Positions 1-10,700 of a DNA stretch of 64,000 bases are shown in pieces (positions within the stretch are counted from its first letter, which is position 1; every line of letters begins with the position of its first letter). The stretch lies in assembly GCA_019321725.1 (NCBI GenBank), contig CM033115.1, positions 22,454,673-22,518,672 on the forward strand, read 5' to 3'. A program made the translations under genes and the position numbers. The notes under the pieces are model-generated. The model worked only from the letters and a program-made list of their open reading frames with translations. It was not told where the DNA came from and did not search any database. This DNA is from Paulownia fortunei. Its lineage: Eukaryota; Streptophyta; Magnoliopsida; Lamiales; Paulowniaceae.

Positions 1-98
1 CAGAAAAACGAAAGAGGGGGAAAAGGACCATCAGTGCCATGCTTAATTTATTATCTTCAACCAGAAAATAAACTAAAAAGAACATTTTGAGAGTATAA

Positions 99-492
99 GA
101 GCATCTCCAATCGCACGCCAAATTTTATACAAAAACATCAAATTTGGTGTAATTTCATATCCAATGGAGCACCAAATTTGGTTAAATGTATATATCCCCC
201 ACAAAATTGTTCTACTCCTAATTAATTAGTATCCTATATTATATATTTAATTAATTTATAATTTAATTTTATTTATTTAATTTTAATTTTCTTATTATTT
301 TACAATAAAGAGATTAATTATCATAATTAATAAATAATTAATAATTACTATAAATTATAATAATTAACAATAATAAATAAATATATTAAAATAATATTAC
401 TTGTATAAAATTCAAAAATAAAATACAACGTAAATATTAAAAACTACCAAAAAATCAGAGCTATTTGATATTTTTGGCTATGTTGGTGAGCT
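99..492. mobile_element. Possible MITE-like element inside the bL21c intron
   Basis: The left end begins GAGCATCTCCAATCGCACGC and is followed by CCAAATTT-type motifs near 118-180, a pattern common at the ends of plant PIF/Harbinger-like non-autonomous elements. A weak inverted counterpart (TTTGGCTATGTTGGTGAGCT) lies near 473-492. The interior is very AT-rich and non-coding. The right terminus is poorly matched and I cannot define a target-site duplication, so both the family and the right boundary are uncertain. Confidence 0.4.
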
Positions 493-687
493 AGTTTTTA
501 CGTATTGTTTTATTGTTCATTTCGAATAATTTATAGAATTTAAATTTTTTAATAAAATGTGCATTCCCAAAAAAGAAAGAAAAACTATCCGGGTCATCAA
601 AAATCTCTCTAAAATCATCCCTCAACACCAAAATTTTCCAGTAATTGTCAAAAAAGACACGCACACCCACCCACACACACAGCTCAC

Positions 688-978
688 CATCACAACCGCA
701 AAAACTTCCTCAGGCTTGGGCTCCTCTACTTCAACAACGGGCTCATCTTCCGATTCGGGCTTCTCAGTTTCTGGCTCGCTCAAAGAAACTGCAGCCTTTG
801 TATCAGTAGATTTAGCAGTGAAAGATAATGTGGGTTGTTTACGTGAGTTGAGCGTGAGAGAAAAGAGAGACTGGGAGAGCGATTGGAGACTGGTCCTTGA
901 GAGAGAAAGCGGCGTTGGAGTTTTATTCTGAGAGAGTTTTGGTGTGAGAGAAGGACAGAGTGAAAGGGCTGCCGCCAT
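688..978 (-). CDS. RPL21: Plastid 50S ribosomal protein bL21c, first coding exon (partial gene)
   Basis: This is the first coding exon (97 codons) of a nucleus-encoded plastid ribosomal protein of the bL21 family, a 50S subunit protein that contacts 23S rRNA. It starts at the ATG at 978..976, has a Ser/Leu/Thr-rich transit-peptide-like N-terminus (about residues 1-55) and then an acidic Glu/Pro-rich linker. It ends in EEVFAVVM, which matches the start of the mature L21c domain. The exon stops in phase 0 at a good donor (ATG|GTGAGC, 688|687). No continuation is readable between 1 and 687, so the ribosomal domain itself must lie beyond the left edge after an intron of at least 687 bp. The assignment rests on the linker and the EEVFAVVM stretch and on similarity I remember to the Arabidopsis protein; the core fold is not visible here. 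Confidence 0.75.
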
Positions 979-1505
979 TTTTGAGTTTGAGAATTCAGCT
1001 TTCTGAGTGTGTTTTTCTTTTTTCTTCAATTTTCTCGATTGCTTTTGGGGAGGTTCACTATCCTATCCATTGTTGCAAATGAAATTACTTGTTTGCCCTT
1101 GACATGAGTATTTTGGGCCTGCCATACAGGTTTAATAGTGTTTGGTCCAAAGGGCAAAGCTGGCTGTAGCAGAGAGGAGGTGGCGTGTTCAATAGTTGTT
1201 TGAAAATTTATATGACTTCAATCAACCAACAAGTTCAGTTGATCTTTTTTTTACAACAAATAAATCTACAGACGGAATTGTCTGAATATACATGTAAAAA
1301 ATATATACTTACATGTATGTGTATATATATATATATATATATTTAGCAGATCCTAGGTCCAGTACAATCATGGGGAACAGAATTAGTTAGGATTATTGAA
1401 GTCCAGAATTAATGTTTTCATCCTAGCATGGACCGCAAAACCTCCTCCAGGGTAGAAACTATACAGAAGTTGGTCCCTCATTAAAATCTTCCACCTTTTT
1501 TTTTT
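979..1505. other. Intergenic: bL21c promoter side and CDPK-fragment 3' flank
   Basis: This stretch lies upstream of the bL21c ATG and downstream of the CDPK fragment. It holds the presumed bL21c 5' UTR and promoter and a short (TA)n microsatellite near 1318-1342. I see no coding exon in it. Confidence 0.6.
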
Positions 1506-1873
1506 TCAACCTTCCAGGGCATCTGCCAAGTTAAAGTTCAAGTTGCCTCTCATGGTTCTGGCCCCGAGCCCTGGATTACCCTTCCTCATCGTTGCAGCGT
1601 ATTCTCCATAGTCTATTCGCCCATTCTGTGATATGATAACGTTCAAGTACTAGTTTTAGCATCAAAGTTTTCAAGCATTGAACTTCCAAATTATGATTTC
1701 TTGAGTTATCTTGGTGAATATTCAGGGCTGAAACTTAGAAATATTGCGTTTATCATTGAGAAGGCTTAAATTGTCTCTGTCAACTTTCCTCCATTTCCAT
1801 CTTATTCATATTTAAGGTTGCAGCAAGGAATTCAATGTAGTCTTTAGCTCCATTGTTGTCCACATCAGCGTGC
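1506..1873 (-). pseudogene. Calcium-dependent protein kinase (CDPK) C-terminal fragment
   Basis: Two stretches on the minus strand encode the end of a CDPK calmodulin-like domain. The upstream piece (about 1873-1780) reads ADVDNNGAKDYIEFLAAT followed by LNMNKMEMEES, which is one EF-hand loop and its helix, and then meets an in-frame stop. The second (1625-1506) follows a plausible AG acceptor and reads NGRIDYGEYAATMRKGNPGL, then ARTMRGNLNFN and a stop; this is the typical last exon of plant CDPKs. The kinase domain, autoinhibitory junction and other EF-hands are not found upstream, where the next feature is the I9-inhibitor gene ending at 2404. The sequence between the pieces (1626-1779) holds stops and no clear intron. 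It is therefore best read as a truncated, decayed copy. An unusually spliced remnant is less likely. Confidence 0.75.
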
Positions 1874-2403
1874 TACAAAATAATTCACCCATGCTACTGA
1901 AGTAGTAAGTTAGAACTTCGGATTATATTGATATTTATTTAGGACATTATCATTATTCTGACCGGGATCTACGGATGGATAAATTAATGTCTTAAGGACG
2001 AACCAATGTCTCTTAACTTTGATTCTCTTTAAGTTTGGTTAAATCGTCGGATGAACCAACATCTCTTAACTTCCGTTAATTTTCAGATTTGATGAACAGT
2101 CCAAGTTTAAAACATTGAATCAAAAAATGCTTTCCAGGCGTCATGTTTTCTGGTTTGTGCACTTATATACTAAACCACCGATGCTTACCACTAAACCACG
2201 ACTTTTCATTTACCGACCCATGTTTATGCGCATAGATAAGAAAACCAGATGGATCTCACATAGTAGAGAACTTTATTCACATATTAAAGAGTGCATACAA
2301 GATGTTATTTATTTATATGAGGTACCGGAGAGTGCATACGATGGTTGTTCACAAAGCAAAACAACATGGTGAAAAGGTACTAATATTAGTGAAGCATTAG
2401 CTT

Positions 2404-3810
2404 TCAAACTTGCATCTTCCCAGGTCCAGAATGCAGATGGAGAGTTTGACTGGGGACAACCTGAAGCACACCGGGTTGTTCTGCCAAAAACGATGATCAA
2501 TCAATCTTCTGAACAAACAATATTTCATATAAAACCAATGGCAATATACATTAGAAGAAAACTCTACGCACAAAGTAGCTCAGCATAATTATAAACATGG
2601 ATCCAGTAATGGACATTAGAAGGGAACGAAAAGGCGTTCATCACCTTGAAAAAATAGATCTTCTTAACTCCTCTTAACAAAACAATTATCTTATGATATC
2701 TAAAACGGTACATGAATAAACTGAATAATATCAGACTAACAGTCATTTTCTCCAACGCCTATTGATGAGCTCCAGCATACAAGGCTTTTCATGTAGATAT
2801 TTACATATGATCAACATAACTTGAAAAGTGTGTTTGTTGCAAGAGATTGTAAATCTTGACTGGGAAATTATACGAGGTTTCACATGACCAGATATAATAC
2901 AATCTGTACAACTTTCAAAAAATAATCTAAATGCAGTTACAAAGAACCAGATACGGGAGTACATAACATCAAAGAAGGCATAGACCAAAGAATGATGCAA
3001 GGGAACAAACAAAAACAAATTATTCATGTTCACAGAACTAAAAATTTGTGCTAATCAGTTAATTGTGCTTGTCATTCTTCTAACTCCTAATATGCATATT
3101 GCTCATTCTGAATTTATATATTCAAAGCGTCAAAAAACTTACTTGAGAGCTGAGAAACCTGGTCAGGAGTCAACTTAGCAGAAAACCCACTTGCAGCATG
3201 CTTGTAACTGTACACCAAAGCCTCCTTCGCAGCATCCTCACTTTTCACCAAAAAATAAATAAATTAACTAAAATTTTGTCAAACCATCAAAGAATTAAAC
3301 AAACCCATCAAACTATTCAAAACCCATTTCACATAATACCAGTCATAACCAATTTCATCCCAATTCATCATTTTCATCCTCAATTTGAACAATACCATCA
3401 AAAATTCATACAAACCCAACCCCGTAATTTCACAAATCACCATATATAGCCAACTTCAACCCACTCAAATCCGTAGATCCAGCCAATAATTTCTTTTTTC
3501 TTTGTAGGGATCGCACAAGATTGAAACTTTTCAATACGGGACAGGTCTTATTTGCAAAATTTCCACAAAAATTCTAATTAAAAGAAATACAACGAAAAAA
3601 GAAAACAAAAAAATTTAACCTGCCAAGAACAGAGGTGAGGGTCCTGATATGATACTCTTCTGGCTCCTGGCCTTCGGGTCTTTCAGTATAAACTATGTGA
3701 ACTTTGGCTTCAGATGATGATGAATCAACCGCCATTGATGGGATCAAGAACAACAAGAGCAGTAATATTTGGGGTAGCACAATTGTTGGGAGAAAGTTGT
3801 TTATCTGCAT
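2404..3810 (-). CDS. SPI-like subtilase propeptide inhibitor, copy A (3 exons)
   Basis: This gene encodes a stand-alone Inhibitor_I9 protein of 121 aa, like Arabidopsis SPI-1, a propeptide-like inhibitor of plant subtilases. The exons are 3810..3620, 3240..3143 and 2480..2404 (191, 98 and 77 nt), all with GT-AG introns, and they close in frame at the stop 2406..2404. The ATG at 3810 opens a hydrophobic signal peptide ([16 protein letters not shown]) and a Ser-rich spacer. The I9 fold follows: [12 protein letters not shown], then [43 protein letters not shown] and [20 protein letters not shown]. These strands and helices are those of a subtilase prodomain, but no protease domain follows. The product should enter the secretory pathway and bind subtilases tightly, as in SPI-1; that function is inferred from the family. 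It is paired with copy B about 1.1 kb upstream. Confidence 0.88.
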
Positions 3811-4888
3811 CACCTTTTTCGCCTATTAATGGGAATTTAAAGGGCTTCTTCAGATTTGGGTTTTTGATGCCGATATTTGGCTTTTCTTTCTTTCTTATGC
3901 CTTAAGGACCGTGTTTTCGGAATATTATTACAGCATTGAATTGATCGAATTTTTATTTATATTTATTTTTATTTTTTCGTTTGATATTTTCTGCCGACTT
4001 TTCTTCGTCTGTTTTATCTCTTGGATTTTGTCCAATTTCTATTGGAGTCGTGGTTTTGATAACTCCTCTAAAATCATTTGGAAACGAGAAACGTTAGTTC
4101 ATCGTTCACCCTTTTATTTTGGTCACCCTTCCATAGAATTTGGAAATATTAATTTATTAAATATGTTCAAGTAAATTAATTAAAATAAGTCCTGCCAAAA
4201 TTTAGGGGCAGTAAAAAAATTAAGAGGGTTAAATAGTGTTTAATAGCATTGTTCCATCGAAATTTAGTTTCGAGATTCAATTTTAGAAATACAATTATAT
4301 TGCATTCATGATTGGATTTAAAAAATTTGAAAAGAATTTGAGATCTAAATATCATTAAGATCATCGATATTGAACTCAATTGCAAAAAGAAAAATGAATT
4401 AGTGAAGTAAAGTATACGCATAGAAATTAAGAAGAGAGGTGTTTGACCAAAATTTCTCAATTTTGATCAAATTTTGAATTCTCAAAATGATATTTTTTTT
4501 TTATTTTAACTTTTCTAAATCAATTATTGTCTTGACAAGCAAATTGGTCCAATTTTTTTTATCCGTTTAAATAAATTATTATTTTTTTTGTCCAGTAGAA
4601 AAGATAAATTTCACGCATTATATACCCTACATGTTTCCAATAGTATTTATAATACACAAAAAATTAGAAATTTATTGCATGGTACCAAGCAACATGACTC
4701 AAAAGAGAAAATGGTAAAACTCCCTTAATTACAATTTCCACATTGATTGAAATGTGTTGAGTGCTAGAAGTATAATTAATACTCATAATTGGGGGAGAAG
4801 TGCAAGATTCAAGATCCATGAGGATGGTTATTAAAAGTATAAATCCCAATTCCCTAGGGGTAAAACAGGTATTCTCGTGAGCTTGGCC
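3811..4888. other. Intergenic between the two I9 inhibitor genes
   Basis: This roughly 1.1 kb of AT-rich sequence separates the start of copy A from the stop of copy B and should hold the promoter of copy A. I see only weakly open short frames and no recognisable exon, RNA gene or mobile element. Confidence 0.55.
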
Positions 4889-5697
4889 TCAAGCATGTAT
4901 GTGATCATCCAGCCAATACTTTCTTTCTTTGTTCACAGACACAATCCCAGGTTGTTCTGCAAAAATATCATTAGTTAATCACCATAATTTAAAGAAAATA
5001 TTTGACATAAGATTTCAGTACAATATATTAATTTATTATCAGAAAGCATGCACGACATGCATACATGTGTATATATAATTATATTTCATTGAAGCGGCAT
5101 GATCATATATAAATTTTTTACATATGTACATATCTTAACTTTTAATCGCAACATACATGTAAATTATATCAAAAAAAGAATAACATTTCTAGAAAAAAAA
5201 TTCAAGAAAATCATTAAAAAAAGGTTGCCTTGAGGAATAAAGGCAAGGGGGGGGGGGGGTGGGAAAATAAATAATGAAAAGAATATCTTACTTTTGAGGC
5301 GCGAGGCTTGATCAGGAGTCAGCTTAGCAGCAAAACCAGAGATTATTACATAGGAGTATATGAGAGCATCTTTGGCTGCCTTCTCACTTCAATTTACACA
5401 AATTAATACTATAATCAGAATGTGCATAGAATTAAAATACTAGGAAAACAATAAATGAAAAAAAATAAAATGAAATAACCTCCCAAGAACTGGGGATAGA
5501 ACTTTGATGTAATAAGTCTCCGGGTGTAGGCCTTCGGGTGGTTCGTCCGACAAAAAAACTATGTACACTTGTTGTTTTGCATTTGAAGATGATGTTGGAG
5601 GATGAGAAGGGGAACGAGAAGCACCAACTTGTGTGTTTGTGACCAAAAATATTGATGGTAAAAGAACCAAAAATTGAAAAATTAGACCTCCCTTCAT
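4889..5697 (-). CDS. SPI-like subtilase propeptide inhibitor, copy B, diverged (3 exons)
   Basis: This is the tandem paralogue of copy A, with the same strand and the same three-exon layout and phases. The exons are 5697..5480, 5386..5292 and 4956..4889 (218, 95 and 68 nt), giving 126 aa. The ATG at 5697 starts a signal peptide (FLVLLPSIFLVTNTQVGA), followed by a Ser/Pro-rich spacer and the I9 domain: QQVYIVFLSDEPPEG, YYIKVLSPVLG, SEKAAKDALIYSYVIISGF, AAKLTPDQASRL. The C-terminus is unusual. After KQPGIVSVN it reads KERKYWLDDHIHA and stops, where copy A keeps the canonical [13 protein letters not shown]. In subtilase prodomains this end lies in the active-site cleft, so target range or inhibition may differ (inference). 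A G13 run near 5248-5260 lies in the second intron just past exon 2. The frame and splice sites are intact, so this looks like a real gene and not a pseudogene. Confidence 0.85.
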
Positions 5698-6339
5698 TGT
5701 TTTTGTTTCCTTGCTGGTAAGTGGATGTATTAAAGTTTTGATTTTTTTTTTTGTTGGAATTGGTAAGTTTACTTTGTTGGGGTATAAATAGGTGGAGTGA
5801 AGGGGCTTCAGTTTTGGATTCTTGGTACATTAATTGAAGGGATGTTTCAACTTTGTTGTCCCTTTGTGTCTTTTTTTTTTTTTTTTTTTTTGTGGTTTTC
5901 TACTTTCCGTTTTCATTATGTGGGAATTGGTAATGAACGTTACTGGTTTTAATGGGATGTTACGGAATTATATATTAATGAACAAACCAGCGTGAATAAA
6001 TTTTGATTGAGTTGTCCAAGATTTATAATATTTTTTTGTATAATAGTATAATATTTTACTTAATTGATGGTTTACATCAAATAATTTGATTGAAAAATAG
6101 ACTGATAAAAGAATTGGTAAGGCAAAGAAAGGAGAAAAAACAAGAGAGAGCTGAGTAATAATAACAACAAAACAAAAAAAAGAGAGAAAAAAAAAAGTTG
6201 TGCATCGGCCCAAAACGATCACAGGCCCAAACCATCTGCTCGTGTTGTAACAGGCTCGTGAATTTTTTTTACACAGCCCTGATCCAATGCAAAGCCCATA
6301 ACTAATACTCTAATATGGAAAAAGAAGAATAAGAGAAAA
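5698..6339. other. Divergent intergenic region between I9 copy B and the AAA ATPase gene
   Basis: This region separates head-to-head genes, so promoters of both should lie here. A TATAAATA-type element sits near 5783 and a long poly-T tract near 5869-5891. I see no coding exon. Confidence 0.5.
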
Positions 6340-6438
6340 TAAAAAAGAAAAACCTCTCTGTATCTCTGTGTATTCGCCAGCCCTCCTTCAGTTTCTCACT
6401 TGACCACTCTCACAGCCATCGCTGATAATCATCAAAAG
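6340..6438 (+). other. Non-coding 5' UTR exon of the AAA ATPase gene (approximate)
   Basis: The CT-rich sequence ends at a clear donor (CATCAAAAG|GTAATT, 6438|6439). The matching acceptor near 7750 (TTTTGTAG|GTTTGTTC) lies 41 bp before the ATG at 7791. The transcription start is not determined, so the left edge is approximate. The intron of about 1.3 kb contains no readable exon. Confidence 0.6.
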
Positions 6439-7790
6439 GTAATTTTTTAGTTTATTTTTAAATTCAGTGCACTTGTTTTTATTTTTTTGATTATTTTGAG
6501 CTTTATTGATGTCAAGCATCTTATTAATATCATGTTGCCAAAATAGCTCTGCTAATTTTCCAGCCAGGATTTAAAAAAAAAAATATATATATTTTGGGTG
6601 AATTCCGTTGTGTATAGCGTGGATGCAAATGTGATTGCGTTTTCCTGCTGCGTGAATGCGTAGCGCAAATTTTGTTACTACTGTTATTGTTTGTTGTTCG
6701 TAGTTGTGTTAGTTAATTGTTTTGCTATAGATAGTTCGACTACTTTTTGTCTCCTTAATATTGTGAAGTTGAAGTTCTCCTTATTTGATGATTTTGTTAT
6801 ATTTGAATCGATAGACTAATTGGAGAAGAACAGAAATTGAAGATAGAATAACAAGTACTTGTTGGAAGTTGTATGCAAGTAGTGGGCTTTGTTACTGTTA
6901 TTATTGATCTTATTTTTGAAGGACTATGAGTTTTAATTTACTTTTGCATTTATGGTAGTTGAAAGTGGTGTCTATAAGTCCGAATAAGTTTGAGTTGAAA
7001 ATTCGAGTTTCTGAATGGATTCAGCAGTTTGCTTTACTAGTAGTCTGGCAGAAGTTTAAACAAAAGATGATTTTGTCCCGGCACTTTTGGACTGTATTCA
7101 TGTTTCTATGTGACTTGTGATGGATGTGCCTTGTTGCTTAGTTTTCATAAACATTATTTGGTTACATTAGTTGGATCTTTAGTAAGGAAAGAAAGAGCAC
7201 ATGAGGGAAGTTATTTTCCCACTTTCATTCCAGTTAAGAATTGAAAGGAGGGAAACTTAGGAAAGAAAAGAACACCAAAGCATGGGAGGGTCGGGCCAAG
7301 AAGTGATAAAGATTTCATTTTACTCGAATTTGTCCTTGACGCCAAATTCCTTTATAAAAAAGAAATTCTGTTTTTCACATTGACTCACTGCCCAAGCATA
7401 AGAATATGAAATATTTCTAGTTGTTTGATATTTCTTGTTACAATCTTCTGCCGTTCCCAATGTGGTGATTCTTAAGATTCTGAAGTATGATGTAGATGTT
7501 GATAGGAACCTGGATGATTGCTTAAGCCATTACTTGGGCAATTGCCTTGGGCCCATGCAGCCATATTTCATATGCTGGTCACCTAATGTTTAATCATATG
7601 CTGCTATGATAAGAAATGTTGCCCTCCATTTTTCTTGTATTCAATTGCTTTTGTAGGTTTGTTCTTTAAAGTTCATTTGAAGACATTAGCTGGTTCCATT
7701 ATTAAAATGTTGCCATCCATTATTCTTGTTTATTCAATTGCTTTTGTAGGTTTGTTCTTCAAGTTCATGGGAAGACATTAGCTGGTTCCA

Positions 7791-10700
7791 ATGTATTCGA
7801 AAAGATCAGTTGAAGGGGATGAGCCTGATTCAAGGCCAGTTCGTACAAGTGATAGGCTCAGGAGTAGGCCTAAGTTTTATAATCGCACATACTTGTATTA
7901 TCCTCCTCCTATGCGGTCTAAGAGGAAAAAAACCAAAACAAGAACGGCAGCTGCGCAAATAGCAAAGATGTTACATCCTGGTAATCGTGCATTGCGAACA
8001 TCAAATGCAAATGTATGTGAAGTTCTCTATTTACTTGTGTTGTTTAATTATGATTCCATGGATTCTGTTGTTTGATTTACTGATGAGGATCTTTCTCCCT
8101 CTCTCATCATGACCATTGTACCTTGACTTTGAATAGTTGATGCCTTCGTAAATGGAACTAAAAAGATAATATAATAGTAGCCCGCTTGCACTTAATGGCT
8201 AAAAGAAAATCATAATGTGATACTGTTGACTTGTTGCAGTCATTGGCATCCAATCTTCGGCGCTCTACTAGGAAGAGAAGGGTTCCTATTAATCTAGAAG
8301 AGTACACCGATAGTTCTGGAACAGAGGATAATGACTTAATGGTAAGGCTTGTTTTCGACCACTCATACAATGTTGATAGCATTTTGTTGGCTTTAACTGC
8401 TTTTAGAGCTTCAATCTTTTTCAGATGGAGAATAGATGAGTTTATGTTTTCCTTAGGCCAAAAATATGTGCAACTTCATTTCAGATTCCTAGGTATCAAA
8501 GTTCTAGGAACAGAATAAGCAATAACAGTGCAAGCCAAGATGAGTTGGCACCTCGTCGTGAAGGGCTTCGACCTCGTCGTGAAGGACTTCGGCCTCGACG
8601 TTCAAGAGCTGGTTCTAGAGAAATTTTAAGTACAGACTCTGATGAGGAACAAAGTACGTCTGAGGAGAAAGGGGGTAATGACGAGCCAGAAAATGCGAAT
8701 GACATGGAGGAAAACGATGCCGATGATGGAGAGGGGGAAGATGAGGGTGCTGGTGAGGACGATGGTGAAGACGGAGAAGAAGATGGTGATGATGAAGAGG
8801 GTGAAGAGCAAGAAGGTAGACGGCGGTATGATCTACGCAATCGAGCAGACGTTCGCAGGCTATCAATTGAGGAGAGTAAACAAAGGCCAAGATCTCCGCG
8901 AAGGGTATTTCATCAAGGAATGGGATCTAAAGTAGGCAGGGACGGGAGAAGAGGTGGATCGCGAGTTCATAAACGCCATCATATGACACGCACTGAAGAC
9001 TCTGATGATTCCCTTCTTGTAGATGAGCTTGATCAAGGTCCTCCAATACCTTGGGGGAGGGGCAGCAGCAGATCTGGACCGCCTTGGTTGCTTGGGGGAC
9101 TGGACATGCATGGGACAACCGCATGGGGTCTAAATGTTGCTGCCTCTGGCTGGGGTCATCAAAATGATGCCCTTTCTAATTTGACTTCTGGTATTCAAAC
9201 TGCTGGTCCAAGCTCCAAAGGAGGGGCTGATATTCAGCCCGTACAAATTGACGACACAGTGAGTTTTGATGATATAGGTGGTCTCTCTCAATATATTGAT
9301 GCTTTGAAGGAAATGGTGTTCTTCCCGCTATTATATCCAGAATTTTTTGTGAGCTACAACATTACCCCGCCCAGGGGAGTCTTGTTATGTGGTCCTCCTG
9401 GCACAGGGAAAACATTGATTGCGAGAGCATTGGCTTGCGCGGCTTCAAAAGCTGGGCAGAAAGTCAGTTTTTATATGCGAAAAGGCGCTGATGTGCTGAG
9501 CAAATGGGTTGGTGAAGCAGAAAGACAATTGAAACTGCTATTTGAAGAAGCTCAAAAGAATCAGCCTTCCATAATCTTCTTTGATGAGATAGATGGGCTT
9601 GCTCCTGTTAGATCTAGCAAACAAGAGCAGATTCATAATTCAATCGTGTCAACTTTACTCGCCTTAATGGATGGTCTTGATTCTCGTGGGCAAGTGGTTT
9701 TGATTGGAGCTACCAACAGGGTTGATGCCATTGATGGAGCCTTGAGGCGCCCTGGGAGATTTGATCGCGAGTTCAACTTTCCGTTGCCTGGAAGTGAAGC
9801 ACGTGCTGAAATATTAGATATACATACTCGTAAGTGGAAGCTACCTCCTTCAAAGGAGCTAAAATTGGAGCTTGCAGCTAGTTGTGTTGGATATTGTGGT
9901 GCTGATTTAAAGGCTTTATGTACTGAAGCCGCTATACGTGCTTTTCGTGAAAGATATCCTCAAGTTTACACCAGCGATGACAAATTTTTGATAGACATCG
10001 ATGCAGTAAAGGTGGAAAAGTATCACTTTGTAGAGGCCATGTCGACAATTACTCCTGCTGCTCATAGAGGCTCTATTGTGAACTCTAAGCCATTATCACC
10101 TGTTGTCACACCATGTCTACAAAGACATCTCCAGAAAGCAATGAAAATTATTTCTGACCTTTTCCCTGCTTTAACAGTTTCATCACAAGTCACCAAGCTT
10201 TCAATGCTTTCTTATGGTTCTGCAATTTCTCTTGTTTATCGGCCGAAGCTTTTACTGTGTGGTGATGGTGCCGTCGGACTGGTAAATTTCTTGATTTCTT
10301 TCTCTCATCGACTGTCAATATAGCTCACCCATGACTAATGTACTTACTGCATTAGTTTTGCAGGATCATATAGGGCCTGCAGTTTTACATGAACTGGAGA
10401 AATTTCCTGTTCATTCTCTTGCACTACCATCTCTGCTTTCTGATCCTGGTGCCAAAACACCAGAGGAGGCATTGGTGCATGTATTTTCTGAAGCCAGAAG
10501 AACTACGCCATCAATACTGTATTTGCCTCAATTCCACCTTTGGTGGGAGAGTGTGAGTGCATGCTTATTTCTGCTTTGTCCATTAGTTATTTTTGGGTAC
10601 ACCTTTGTCTTTGCACTGTTTTTACTAACTCATCATTGCTTCAATGTTCTGTTGTTTTGCAACTTATGGGATAAAAATGTTCTTGATTAGGCTCATGATC

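Noticed and set aside
8496..8890. Minus-strand open frames rich in Ser/Pro and His opposite the acidic region of the AAA ATPase gene
   Set aside because: They are the antisense reading of repetitive GAA/GAT codons (SSPSSSPSS, HHHHLLLRLHHR) and overlap a well-supported exon on the other strand.
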